This document shows positions 24,828 to 33,807 of a DNA stretch of 43,851 bases, one piece after another. Every line of letters begins with the position of its first letter. The first letter of the stretch is position 1. The DNA is from Gammaproteobacteria bacterium. Its GTDB lineage: Bacteria > Pseudomonadota > Gammaproteobacteria > Acidiferrobacterales > SPGG2. The notes under the pieces are model-generated. The model was not told the DNA's origin. It searched no databases and saw only the letters and a list, made by a program, of their open reading frames with translations. A program made the position numbers and the translations under genes. The DNA is taken from positions 1-43,851 of the forward strand of contig JAOTYM010000020.1 of NCBI GenBank assembly GCA_029861845.1, in the 5' to 3' direction.

Positions 24828-27005
24828 ATGCACGAAATGACCATGACCATGTCAAGGTGGGGGCGGCTATGCGCAATAGCTGCCACACTGCTGTTCGTAC
24901 CTGGAATTGCCCACGCAATGGGGCTCGGCAATCTTACTGTTTATAGCGCTTTGAATGAGCCGCTCAAGGCCGAGATCAGGTTCACCTCACTTACCGAAAG
25001 AGAATTCAGGACTCTCGATGCCCGGCTGATCAAGCAGCCACAACAGTTCTATGGGCCCAATCTAGAGAGTGCGGCGCCTTTCTTAGACGTTGGCATCACG
25101 CTTATAGAACGCGAACCGCAGGTATACTCACTGCTACTTCAATCTGAGCAGCCAGTACGCGAGCCGTTCCTGCGCTTGATATTGGAGACTGAGTGGGCCG
25201 GTGGACGGTTGGCGCGTGAATTCAGCGCGCTGATTGACCCGCGTGAACTACGAGCCCCGATCGAAGAGGGTATGCCAGCGTTCCCGCCGGTGGCTAAAGT
25301 CGGAGATCTTGGGAGGCCAGACTCTGATGAGGCGTCGTCTCGTGCGGATTCTAAGCCAAGACCAACCGCGTTAGCCGATAAACCGCGCAAATCGACAGCA
25401 AACACCGAGCCGGCTGAGGTGTCGACGGGGCAAAATGCCAGCGCGCCGCCGCCAGAAACCCAAGCTGCACAAGCACCAATCATCGAAACGACAATATCAG
25501 CGCCGGATGTTGCCATTGATCCAACGGCAGAATCACTACCAGCGACACCGTCGGCACAAGTCCAAGTCGAGGCACAGCGTCGTCTGATTCAGGCCGAAAT
25601 TGAGAACTGGGCAAAAGAGCGTGGATTATCTGTCGACCAAGACCCACAAGAAATTGTCGTCAGCGATATCGATGTTGAAACCCTTCCGCATGATGACGTT
25701 GTAGCTGAAACGCCAGAAATCGATCTCGATCGGCCGATACCGAACGAACCGCCAGCAGAGGTTTCGCTATCAACGGCGACCACGAACGTTGGACCGCTGG
25801 GAAATGACCTTTTGATGGGCTTTATTGGCGTCGTGGTGGCCCTGATTCTTGTCGCTGGCGGTGTATTGATCTACATCTATGTACGTCAGCGCAGGGCTTT
25901 GCGTGAGCATGGGCAGCGCGATGACGAAAGTGAGAGCCAATTTGAGCGCGTGAGTGACGACGATGTCGAAGACCTACCAGAGTATGGAGATAGACGTAGT
26001 GGTTACGGGCGTCGGCAGCAATTCGTACCGGTGGAGGTGGAGAGACGGCAGGGGCCACGTCGCCACCGGGATCAATTCGCCCAGGCATCGGCCAAAGTCG
26101 CTGCCACCCGAGCCAATACCGTGGATGAGTCCGAGGTGTATATGGCTTGTGGCCATGATGAGGATGCGGAACTGCTTTTAAGGGAAGAGCTTGCGAAAAA
26201 CCCGGATCGTCAAGATCTAAAGGTCAAACTATTAGCCGTTTATCAACGCCGCAATAACCCAGAAGCTTTTGATGCGCTTGCCAAGGAACTCTATAGCAAC
26301 GTTAATTCGAAAAAGACGGTCGATGATGACTTCGGTAATATATCCGAGGCGCTGGCTGATGAACACCTGCCTAATAATGTTGCGGAAACCGCTTCCGGTT
26401 TCGACCGCTCAATGGAATTCGATGCGCCTGATAGCAAGCCGGATGAAGTCAAAGATGATGATGACATCCTGGATATTGATTCGCTCGATTCACCTGACGA
26501 CAAGCGCGAGGTAGAAGCTGACATATTCGGACGTGAAATCGAAGCGCTGGCAATGACCATACCAACAACCGACGCCGGTAGCGGGGCACCCGAATCAGGT
26601 TCGACGCCCACCAGCGAGAACCTGGATGACACCAATATGGAGGATTTGCGGGCAGATGACTTTGCCGAGATCAAGCACGCAGTTGATCGCGGCGCAGACT
26701 TGCCCGAGTTTGGTAAGGACTCTGATCAAGATGATACTGATCAGCTGCCATCGACGAACGCTGTGACAGATCAGCCACGAAGAAAACCTGGTAAGCGTTC
26801 GCGTCATAAGGGCGGTAAATCCAAGAAGTCATCGGTCCAAGAGGGTGGAGAGCAGGACGGCAAGTCATCGCCCCAATGGAGGGAACCTAGTACTAAAATC
26901 GATCTCGCCAAAGCCTATATCGCAATGGGCGACACCGAGCGTGCGCGCAACATCTTAGATGAAGTGCTCGAAGAGTGGGAGTCTCCCAACGGCACACAAG
27001 GCTAG
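24828..27005 (+). CDS. fimV: FimV-like pilus/polar assembly protein without LysM
   Basis: The protein has 725 residues. A signal peptide (ending near GIAHAMGLG) leads to the FimV N-terminal domain with LGNLTVYSALNEPLKAEIRF, typical of FimV periplasmic regions. A long acidic Pro/Ala-rich linker follows, a single transmembrane helix (about 326-350, DLLMGFIGVVVALILVAGG), and a very acidic cytoplasmic part with a TPR-like segment and the C-terminal FimV motif KIDLAKAYIAMGDTERARN. The LysM domain that usually follows the N-terminal domain is not apparent. FimV organises pole-associated type IV pili, secretion and cell polarity. AGGAGG is about 19 bp upstream of ATG 24828, so the start is slightly uncertain; ATGs at 24837, 24843 and 24849 are also in frame. 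Confidence 0.88.
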   Translation: MHEMTMTMSRWGRLCAIAATLLFVPGIAHAMGLGNLTVYSALNEPLKAEIRFTSLTEREFRTLDARLIKQPQQFYGPNLESAAPFLDVGITLIEREPQVYSLLLQSEQPVREPFLRLILETEWAGGRLAREFSALIDPRELRAPIEEGMPAFPPVAKVGDLGRPDSDEASSRADSKPRPTALADKPRKSTANTEPAEVSTGQNASAPPPETQAAQAPIIETTISAPDVAIDPTAESLPATPSAQVQVEAQRRLIQAEIENWAKERGLSVDQDPQEIVVSDIDVETLPHDDVVAETPEIDLDRPIPNEPPAEVSLSTATTNVGPLGNDLLMGFIGVVVALILVAGGVLIYIYVRQRRALREHGQRDDESESQFERVSDDDVEDLPEYGDRRSGYGRRQQFVPVEVERRQGPRRHRDQFAQASAKVAATRANTVDESEVYMACGHDEDAELLLREELAKNPDRQDLKVKLLAVYQRRNNPEAFDALAKELYSNVNSKKTVDDDFGNISEALADEHLPNNVAETASGFDRSMEFDAPDSKPDEVKDDDDILDIDSLDSPDDKREVEADIFGREIEALAMTIPTTDAGSGAPESGSTPTSENLDDTNMEDLRADDFAEIKHAVDRGADLPEFGKDSDQDDTDQLPSTNAVTDQPRRKPGKRSRHKGGKSKKSSVQEGGEQDGKSSPQWREPSTKIDLAKAYIAMGDTERARNILDEVLEEWESPNGTQG

Positions 27006-27079
27006 CCCCGTCACACAATAGTAGCCAATTTCGCTGTATGATATTGCCGGTCCAAAGAGTAGACCAGCAAGGGGGAGTA

Positions 27080-27427
27080 ATGTTTGTGGTTACAAATCGC
27101 ATTCCAGTGAGTGACGGCTATGAGGACGCCTTCGAAGATCGCTTTAGGCAAAAGATGTCGGGTATTGAACAGTCTCCGGGGTTTGTAAAAAATCTGATCT
27201 TACGCCCGGTTTCGAGACGCTACGACGCCAAGACTGGCGCGTATCGAGAGTCCGAAGAACAAGGTTACTATCTTGTGCAGACCTACTGGGAAACCGAGGA
27301 GGCTTTCTGGAATTGGACAGCCAGCGACTCATTTCGCGCTGGCCACAGTGATCGACCGCCGGCTGAAATGTTTGCCGGACGTAACGTCCTGGAGATACAT
27401 CAAATAATCCTGGAAAAACAAGTGTGA
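27080..27427 (+). CDS. Antibiotic biosynthesis monooxygenase-fold protein, IsdG/HmoA-like
   Basis: The protein has 115 residues from ATG 27080 with a GGGGAG ribosome site; the longer open frame from 26975 lies partly within fimV. The fold is an ABM dimeric ferredoxin-like barrel. Asn6 (VVTNRI), Trp79 (WNWTASDSFRAGH) and His89 line up with the Asn-Trp-His triad of IsdG-type heme-degrading oxygenases. An insertion of about 15 charged residues around 45-60 separates the strands compared with IsdG. It may degrade or sense heme, or act as another small monooxygenase. The following genes are 66 bp or more away, so operon membership is uncertain. Confidence 0.75.
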   Translation: MFVVTNRIPVSDGYEDAFEDRFRQKMSGIEQSPGFVKNLILRPVSRRYDAKTGAYRESEEQGYYLVQTYWETEEAFWNWTASDSFRAGHSDRPPAEMFAGRNVLEIHQIILEKQV

Positions 27428-27492
27428 TCGGTTTAATGACTACGGGGCGGGCTATGTTCGAACCACTAAACGTAAAAGTGTAACATTGGGCC

Positions 27493-27975
27493 ATGAAATT
27501 TCCTCGCACTATCCAACTCGATGACTCGGACAGTCAGGTCTATGAAAGGTCAGCCATTCCCGGGGAGTGGGCGGTACCGGGTTCATTCGCTTTTCTCGAT
27601 ATGGATCTGAGTGAGATGACAAGCAAGCAACGACAAGCATTTGGTCGTGGCTTCTTAGGCACCGAGAGCTTTGGCTGGTCTACCTTGGTGGAGGTAGCGC
27701 AGATCGATGCGGTGGAATACGAGGGGGTGGTGCAACGCTTAGCGAATCATTTCGTCGATCATTGTGGGGCACCGAATCTGAATGCTGCTTTACCATTGGC
27801 CAACGAAGAAGCCACGTTTGCCGCGAGTATCTGTGACCACCATTTACATACGCTATTGGCGTTGGAGCGCGAGTCGAACGAAGACGGCATAGCAGAACGG
27901 TTTAAAGTGGTACAGCTCCCAAGTGCGGCTGGGCACGAGAACGTGAAGTTATGGACCCTTCTAGACGACGAATAA
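27493..27975 (+). CDS. DUF6505-like conserved protein of unknown function
   Basis: The protein has 160 residues, with no signal peptide or membrane segment. The opening MKFPRTIQLDDSDSQVYERS, the PGEWAVPGSFAFLD and GRGFLGTESFGWSTLVEV segments recall DUF6505 proteins of alphaproteobacteria, from memory. The protein is acidic, with a Cys-Asp-His-His (ICDHHLH) cluster at about 116-121 that could bind metal. It lies upstream of the Asp-box propeller and yqeC genes in the same direction. No function should be assigned. Confidence 0.7.
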   Translation: MKFPRTIQLDDSDSQVYERSAIPGEWAVPGSFAFLDMDLSEMTSKQRQAFGRGFLGTESFGWSTLVEVAQIDAVEYEGVVQRLANHFVDHCGAPNLNAALPLANEEATFAASICDHHLHTLLALERESNEDGIAERFKVVQLPSAAGHENVKLWTLLDDE

Positions 27976-28025
27976 CGCGTAAGCGTTGGTCGTCTGTGCA
28001 TCACAACCCTTCGGATTAGTTGAAA

Positions 28026-29132
28026 ATGAATGAACAGGTCGGTTCTTTAGCGCTTTTTGTGGGCACCCAAAAGGGCCTCTTCATAGTGCGCCGCAGGGGT
28101 GGTGACGCGACTTGGTCGCTGGAAGGACCGCATATAGCGGGCTACGAAATATTGCACGCGTGGCTCGACCCGAACGACAACAAGACTGCATACGCCGCGG
28201 CATACCACACCATTTGGGGAACCCATATCTATAGAAGTGTGGATGCTGGCAATACCTGGCGTTCGCTAGAACAGGTGCCACAACATCCAAACGGTACCTA
28301 CGAACCCACTGTAAAGGCGATATGGTATCTACAACGTGGGCCTGCTGCCTCCCCAAATATACTTTACGCTGGCATAGACCCAGCCGGTCTGTTCGTAAGC
28401 AAGGACTATGGGGCCAGTTGGACTGGTATTGCGGGTCTGAATCAACATGCCACGCGCAATGCCTGGGAGCCCGCCCGTGGCGGCTTTTCAGTTCACTCGA
28501 TCTGCGTGGATCCGCTAGATCCAAAACGCATGTATGTGGCGGTGTCTGCTGGTGGTGTGTACCGTAGTGTAGATGCCGGTGTGACATGGGAGCCGGCCAA
28601 CCGCGGTGTGCGCGCCGAAAACTTGCCGCAACCCTACCCTGAAACTGGACATAATGTTCATCGCCTTATCATGCACACCAGTCGGCCGGAGCGCCTCTAC
28701 CGCCAATGTTATAACGGAACCTACCGCAGTGATGATGGGGCTGAGACTTGGACAGAAATCACGGCCGGCCTGCCTAGCGATTTTGGGTATACCATCGCGG
28801 CAGATCCAGGCGATGCAGACACGGTCTTTCAGATCCCGCAAGAGAGTAGTCACATGCGCACTATGGCCGACGGCAGATTGAGAGTCTATCGTAGTCAGAA
28901 TGCGGGGCAGTCATGGGAAGCGCTCACCAACGGCCTTCCTCAAGAGCATGTGTATGTCAGTGTGCTTCGCGAGGGAATGGATACTGATGGGATGCAGCCG
29001 TGCGGTGTTTATTTCGGTACATCTAGTGGGCATTTATTTGCCAGCGGAGACGCCGGCGAACGCTGGTCATTGATTGCTAGCTTTCTTCCACGAATACTGT
29101 CCGTTAAGGCAGCGTTGTTGCCGACAGCCTAG
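28026..29132 (+). CDS. Asp-box (BNR) repeat beta-propeller protein
   Basis: The protein has 368 residues from ATG 28026; the frame stays open to a TTG two codons earlier. Six Asp-box-like repeats are visible: YRSVDAGNTW, FVSKDYGASW, YRSVDAGVTW, YRSDDGAETW, YRSQNAGQSW and FASGDAGERW, so a six-bladed propeller is expected. The N-terminus LALFVGTQKGLFIVRR resembles WD40/YVTN or sialidase-like propellers. There is no signal peptide, so it is likely cytosolic and not a secreted sialidase; sialidase catalytic residues are not evident. It precedes yqeC by 3 bp, so a link to that gene's pathway is likely. Ycf48-like assembly-factor function is a possibility only. Confidence 0.85.
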   Translation: MNEQVGSLALFVGTQKGLFIVRRRGGDATWSLEGPHIAGYEILHAWLDPNDNKTAYAAAYHTIWGTHIYRSVDAGNTWRSLEQVPQHPNGTYEPTVKAIWYLQRGPAASPNILYAGIDPAGLFVSKDYGASWTGIAGLNQHATRNAWEPARGGFSVHSICVDPLDPKRMYVAVSAGGVYRSVDAGVTWEPANRGVRAENLPQPYPETGHNVHRLIMHTSRPERLYRQCYNGTYRSDDGAETWTEITAGLPSDFGYTIAADPGDADTVFQIPQESSHMRTMADGRLRVYRSQNAGQSWEALTNGLPQEHVYVSVLREGMDTDGMQPCGVYFGTSSGHLFASGDAGERWSLIASFLPRILSVKAALLPTA

Positions 29133-29135
29133 CCG

Positions 29136-29903
29136 ATGGCAGCGGCAGAAAGACTAATAGATGCCTTGCACGCACGAACAGGTCTAATCTGTGCGGTTGG
29201 GGCGGGCGGCAAGAAAACGACCCTCTATCGATTAGCTACATTGCACCCCGGTCGCGTCGCACTTACGTCGACTGTATCTATACCCCCCTTTCCGAAGGAT
29301 CTGCCGATGCCGGTCATCCGTGATAACCACGATCGCCTGCTGCAGTCCTTAGCGCGGGCCGTCGATGGACGTTGCATCGCCTATACACAGCAGTCGTGTA
29401 AACGTGGCCGTTTCGCGGGTGTGCCTGCTAACGTCGTTCAGGACATCCATGAGAAACTCGATTTCGATGTGACTTTTGTCAAAGCGGATGGCGCTCGCAA
29501 TCGTCTTATTAAGGCACCGGCACAAGAAGAGCCACAATTGCCAGACAAGGTAACGACAGTTATCGCAGTTGTGTCGGCCCGTGCAATCAACCGACCGCTC
29601 GATGAACGTATTGCGCATCGGATCGAACAAATCGAACGCGTCACGGGCGTAGAGCGAGGTGGGTTGTTGACCCCGTCACATGTGGCGCGCCTGTGCACGA
29701 GCGAAACAGGTCTCCTTAAAGACACGGGTAATGCTCATGTGGTGCCGCTCATCAACATGGTCGATGATGAGAAAACTAGAGGCCTGGCGCTAGCGACGGC
29801 CAAAGAAGCACTGCGGACATCAAAACGCTTTGACCGCATTGTCTTGGCATCCATGCGCCGCCCTGATCCTATCGTCGAGATTGTAGAGCGGATCCGCTGC
29901 TAG
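29136..29903 (+). CDS. yqeC: YqeC-family protein (putative selenium/molybdenum hydroxylase accessory GTPase-like)
   Basis: The protein has 255 residues. The nucleotide-binding loop VGAGGKKTTLYRLA is present, followed by SIPPFPKDL, FVKADGARNRLIKAPA and the VVSARAINRPLD segment, as in YqeC. Family members occur with selenium-dependent molybdenum hydroxylases and are thought to help insert or mature the cofactor; the biochemistry is unproven. It starts 3 bp after the propeller gene and ends at a strong terminator. No selD, yqeB, XdhC or molybdenum hydroxylase lies in this window, although moaC is 4 kb away. Confidence 0.82.
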   Translation: MAAAERLIDALHARTGLICAVGAGGKKTTLYRLATLHPGRVALTSTVSIPPFPKDLPMPVIRDNHDRLLQSLARAVDGRCIAYTQQSCKRGRFAGVPANVVQDIHEKLDFDVTFVKADGARNRLIKAPAQEEPQLPDKVTTVIAVVSARAINRPLDERIAHRIEQIERVTGVERGGLLTPSHVARLCTSETGLLKDTGNAHVVPLINMVDDEKTRGLALATAKEALRTSKRFDRIVLASMRRPDPIVEIVERIRC

Positions 29904-29925
29904 CCCGACCCTCCCCCTGCCCCTG

Positions 29926-29960
29926 TCCCCTCGCATAAAGCGAGGGGGAGTATTTTTTTG
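29926..29960 (+). terminator. Strong rho-independent terminator after yqeC
   Basis: CCCCTCGC (29927-29934) and GCGAGGGG (29940-29947) form an 8-bp stem with an ATAAA loop, followed a few bases later by seven T (29953-29959). It ends the plus-strand operon before the convergent TPR gene. Confidence 0.88.
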
Positions 29961-30043
29961 AGTGAATCGCGTGACTTACGACAGATGCGGTGGCACTGGT
30001 CCAACCATTGGCCACTAATTCCCTCCGCTGTCATTGGCGAGGG

Positions 30044-31738
30044 TCAGGGCGGGGTGGGGGCGGGTAGTGGCAGAATATCGAAGGCAATGCTGATACGTTG
30101 GGCGTCGTAATTGAACGGCACGGTTCCATGATAGAAATAGGATGGAAACAACAACATCAGGCCCTCCTCGGGCTGAAATAGTTTTACCCTAGCATCCGCC
30201 TTGCAGTGAAAGTGTATGGGCGGGCGGCCGAACTCGATCCACCCAGCCTGAGCATTGCCTGCTTCGGCGAAGACTTCCGGCACCTGTACGTAATAGACAC
30301 CACTTAGCCAGGCGGAAGGATGAATATGCGGGAGTTGATAGCCCTTCGAACCTAATACGATGCCCCACGCGGTAAGAGCAAAATTCTTGGGGCGGCTGTC
30401 GGTAAAAGGATGTTCGAGGTCTGTCGAGAGTTTGCGCATGTAAGTCTTCACTGAACTTCGTATGATTTCTTCTAACACCGCAATCGGGCCTTTCGACTGG
30501 TCCAACAATTCGCCGGAGTGTTTACCGAGCCGGGTAGCGTGACTGGCAGGCGCCGATACTAGCGTCGGGTGCGAACGAACATGATGGGCGAGGGCGGCGT
30601 TAAAATCGGCAACACTGGCATATCCGGCTGGGGTTTCGAGGCGCACTGGTTGAATGAAACGATCGAAGTCAAGCAAGTGATCTACTGATTCCCGATTTCC
30701 GAGTTCACCCAGCGCGGCGGCCTTGAATCCCAACACGGCTGTATTGCCAAAATGCTGTGCGAGGTACTTGTCACAAAGCGCGACGGCGGCCTCGGGCTCG
30801 CCGCGCTCAAGCAAGGCATCCCCCAAGTTGACATGGGTTTGGGCATGATGCGGTTCTATATCGATAGCGCGTTCATATGCGGTAATCGCCTCGTCGAGCT
30901 TTCCAAGCTTTTGCCAGGCGTATCCAAGGTTAATCCGTGCTTCGACATGTTTAGGGTCTAGGTCGAGAACTTGCTGGTACGCCGCCACCGCTCCGGCGAG
31001 CTCATCTTTTTCTTGTAACACAATGCCAAGATTGTAGTGCGCGTCAGCGCGGTTGGAGTCCAACTCCAATGCCCGTTGGTATGACGTTACCGCCTCATCC
31101 GACTTGCCCAGTTCATGCAACACGCTGCCAAGGTTGATATATGCGTCAACATAATTGGGATCACGCTCGATGGTTTGGCGGTAGATTTCGGCGGCCTCGC
31201 CGAACTCGCCTTTTGCTTTAAGAACATTGCCCAGGTTGAATAAGGCAGGCCAGAACTCGGGATTGATTTCGTACGTACGCCGATATGCATCTTCGGCCTC
31301 GGTTAGACGATTCAGCCCTTCCAGCAAAATGCCCTGGTTAAAGTGAGCGTCGAAATAATCTGGGTTTATGGCGAGCGCCTTACTGTAGGCCGTTTCGGCT
31401 TCGGCGAACTTGCCCAACGCTTTAAACACATTGCCGAGATTATTGTGCGCTTCTACGTAGTTGGGTTGTACCGATACCGCATTCTGTAACGATCGAATGG
31501 CCTGTGCTGGTTCGCCAGACTGGAAATAGGCAATGGCGCAAAGATTCAACGCTTCGGCATGTTTCGGGTCCACCGCCAGAATTTGCTGGTACAGACGTAT
31601 GGATTCTTGCGGATAGCCACCTTGCAAGAAAGCAAAAGCTTGCCGCAAGACGTCTGGCACGGAGATGTTGGCAACGGCCTTGGCTTTGCCGGTACGGCGT
31701 GACTGCTTACTGAGCCGGCGACGCTGTTGGCGATTCAT
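30044..31738 (-). CDS. TPR protein with C-terminal 2OG-Fe(II) oxygenase-like domain
   Basis: The protein has 564 residues. A basic N-terminus (MNRQQRRRLSKQSRR) precedes about nine consecutive 34-residue TPRs (roughly 25-340). A linker follows, then a putative 2OG-Fe(II) oxygenase domain (about 440-560). The domain has HIHPSAWLSGVYYV as the first His-x-His metal/cosubstrate region and YHGTVPF followed by RISIAFDI as the distal His and Arg. It could hydroxylate protein or peptide substrates recruited by the TPRs. It is 54 bp downstream of the subtilase gene on the same strand, so the two are likely co-transcribed. The target is unknown. Confidence 0.85.
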   Translation of the reverse strand: MNRQQRRRLSKQSRRTGKAKAVANISVPDVLRQAFAFLQGGYPQESIRLYQQILAVDPKHAEALNLCAIAYFQSGEPAQAIRSLQNAVSVQPNYVEAHNNLGNVFKALGKFAEAETAYSKALAINPDYFDAHFNQGILLEGLNRLTEAEDAYRRTYEINPEFWPALFNLGNVLKAKGEFGEAAEIYRQTIERDPNYVDAYINLGSVLHELGKSDEAVTSYQRALELDSNRADAHYNLGIVLQEKDELAGAVAAYQQVLDLDPKHVEARINLGYAWQKLGKLDEAITAYERAIDIEPHHAQTHVNLGDALLERGEPEAAVALCDKYLAQHFGNTAVLGFKAAALGELGNRESVDHLLDFDRFIQPVRLETPAGYASVADFNAALAHHVRSHPTLVSAPASHATRLGKHSGELLDQSKGPIAVLEEIIRSSVKTYMRKLSTDLEHPFTDSRPKNFALTAWGIVLGSKGYQLPHIHPSAWLSGVYYVQVPEVFAEAGNAQAGWIEFGRPPIHFHCKADARVKLFQPEEGLMLLFPSYFYHGTVPFNYDAQRISIAFDILPLPAPTPP

Positions 31739-31792
31739 TGTTTATCCCATGACCGATCCAGGGTAGATCAGTGATTGTAGCATGTGGCTGAA

Positions 31793-33718
31793 TCAGGATA
31801 GTGGTTTCAATAATTCGCCTTCCATGCCAACGCGTCTCATGGTTTCGCATTGAGTATCGGTGAACTTTATATTCTCCGGCGACGTGTCGGCACGCATCAC
31901 GTTTTGCGTCAAATCAACGTGTTCGCCACTGTCCATGAGGACATGGGCGATTTCGTGCGCAACGGCGATACCGGCATCACCAATACCCTCTGTTATCCAC
32001 ACAGTGTTAGTTAGTATGGGCCGGGTAGTGCTGTTTGCTCTTCCGATTGCCTCGGCCTCGTAAGCATCCGCTTTTAGGGCGTCTCTTACGAAATAAACAG
32101 TGGGCCGGGGGAACGACAAACGACCAGCCAACTGCGCAGCATTCGAGTCGGTGAAGTAAAGAAATATCTCCGGCCCGCGGAGCATATGTAGATCTGCGCG
32201 CGGTATATAGATGCCACATTGACCAAGGAGTTGTGCGGCGTGTTTCAGTATATGTTCGAGGCGCGCGAAATCCCAGGATGTGCGTTCAAAGTATATCAAT
32301 GTGAGGATTAGTTCATGCGTGAATAGATGTTTAGATTCATGGCTGTTGTAGAGCTTGGCAGCCGTCAGTTTGCGCGAGTCTATCTTCTCCAGCTCGACAT
32401 CGCGCGGCACGGTCGAGCGTTGTTCGGCCGTTTGAGGGTCCGGTATAAAGCCTTGTGCAACGTATGGCTTGTGATTACCAATTGGGCGCATCGCCCTGGC
32501 AAGAATTGCAGTCTTCAATTCCGGTGCGCGCCACGTGCGATTTTTCGCCAGTAAGCGGGCGGCCATGGCGGTTATGCGGGCGGCCGCATAGCTCGACCCT
32601 GAGACACGGATTGAGTGGCCTTCGAAACCAGTGACCATGAGGCGCTCGGCGGGTACAAGCAGATCGACTGACGTTTGACCATGGTTGGAGCCCGGCGCTA
32701 GTCGACCATCTATTTCAGAAGACGTGACGCTAATAATGTTTTTCAGGGGCAACGCGGCCGGATAGACCGGCCGTGTATCGATATCGCGCCCGTTATTGCC
32801 AGCAGAGACGACAAAAAGTATTTCCGGGTATTCTTTCGCTACTTGAGCAAAGGCTTTCCAGTCATCTACCTTGTTGCTGCCTAGTGAAAGGTTGACGATC
32901 AATATACCTTTGGCCGCGGCATCACGAACGAGATCGACCATGCGACGCATATCCGGTCGTGGATAGCGGTAAGGGACCAGCCTGGCCTGCGGTGCTTCCC
33001 GTAGCAACAAGGACGCAGTGCGAGTTCCGTGACGTTGTGGAAAGAATGGTGACCGGGCAGGGTTGGCGTCAAATGGGCGCCGGTCAAGGTCCCAGTAGTC
33101 GTAACCCAGAATCGTGCCGTCTCCCGCCCGCGCCAACCCTTGGGCGATGGCTGGAAGTAGATAATTGACGCCGGCATCAACCATGGCAACCAAAACGCCA
33201 TCCCTATCATCCCCCGACGGAACCGCCGGGTTTAACGGTTCTGTGATGCCAGTGGCGGCCAGGGTTCGGTCTAAGTGTTCAAGGGCTATGGCTGCGTCTG
33301 TGGTGTCATCATAAACAAGACGACGTCCAAGCTGTATCGCACACTCGGTATCGGTGATAGCGGTCATGATTGGGCGTATGACGCCTGTTATGGAGGTCCA
33401 ATACTCGGCGCTGACGCGCTGGGGTCGACCGGGCGGTGCCACACGTTGCAACCTAATTTCGCTACCGTCCGCCCGGGTAAACCGGCGTTGCCAGCCAATT
33501 GTAACCGCACCAGCTTTAATCGGTTTTTCTTGCGCCCCGTCTGCATCGTCCAAACGGTTCGCCATTTGCGTTAAATCATCTTGCGGCGAGTTACAAGCAA
33601 CATCAATTGCAGAGCGTAGGAGGACAGCAATACCGTTGTCATTTGCCTGCGCCATCACGATGATCAAGGCCAATACCGTGGCCAAGGCTAACTGCAAGAT
33701 TCGCGTTATGATCACCAT
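31793..33718 (-). CDS. Exported S8 subtilase with C-terminal zincin-like domain
   Basis: The protein has 641 residues with a signal peptide (ITRILQLALATVLALIIVMAQA). A subtilase core follows with catalytic Asp near 180 (VAMVDAGVNY), His near 228 (QRHGTRTASL) and Ser near 374 (SGSSYAAARITAMAA). The oxyanion Asn is probably in VVSAGNNGRD. A separate C-terminal region (about 460-641) contains AVAHEIAHVLMDSGEH (HExxH near 587 plus a third His 8 residues after the second) and NVMRAD...FTDTQCETMR, a layout of small zinc metallopeptidases. Both centres look intact, so the protein may carry two protease activities. The start has GGAAG close upstream. The moaC gene diverges 89 bp away. Confidence 0.88.
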   Translation of the reverse strand: MVIITRILQLALATVLALIIVMAQANDNGIAVLLRSAIDVACNSPQDDLTQMANRLDDADGAQEKPIKAGAVTIGWQRRFTRADGSEIRLQRVAPPGRPQRVSAEYWTSITGVIRPIMTAITDTECAIQLGRRLVYDDTTDAAIALEHLDRTLAATGITEPLNPAVPSGDDRDGVLVAMVDAGVNYLLPAIAQGLARAGDGTILGYDYWDLDRRPFDANPARSPFFPQRHGTRTASLLLREAPQARLVPYRYPRPDMRRMVDLVRDAAAKGILIVNLSLGSNKVDDWKAFAQVAKEYPEILFVVSAGNNGRDIDTRPVYPAALPLKNIISVTSSEIDGRLAPGSNHGQTSVDLLVPAERLMVTGFEGHSIRVSGSSYAAARITAMAARLLAKNRTWRAPELKTAILARAMRPIGNHKPYVAQGFIPDPQTAEQRSTVPRDVELEKIDSRKLTAAKLYNSHESKHLFTHELILTLIYFERTSWDFARLEHILKHAAQLLGQCGIYIPRADLHMLRGPEIFLYFTDSNAAQLAGRLSFPRPTVYFVRDALKADAYEAEAIGRANSTTRPILTNTVWITEGIGDAGIAVAHEIAHVLMDSGEHVDLTQNVMRADTSPENIKFTDTQCETMRRVGMEGELLKPLS

Positions 33719-33807
33719 CTTCCAGGCTTGCCTGTCGTTTCCAGAGGGGGTAGGTTACTCTACCCATTTCGAGCAGGTCTATGGTTCTGCCGGCATATAG
33801 GGCGATT

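Noticed and set aside
28026-29132. Secreted sialidase
   Set aside because: Asp boxes are present but there is no signal peptide and no evident Arg triad or Tyr/Glu catalytic pair.
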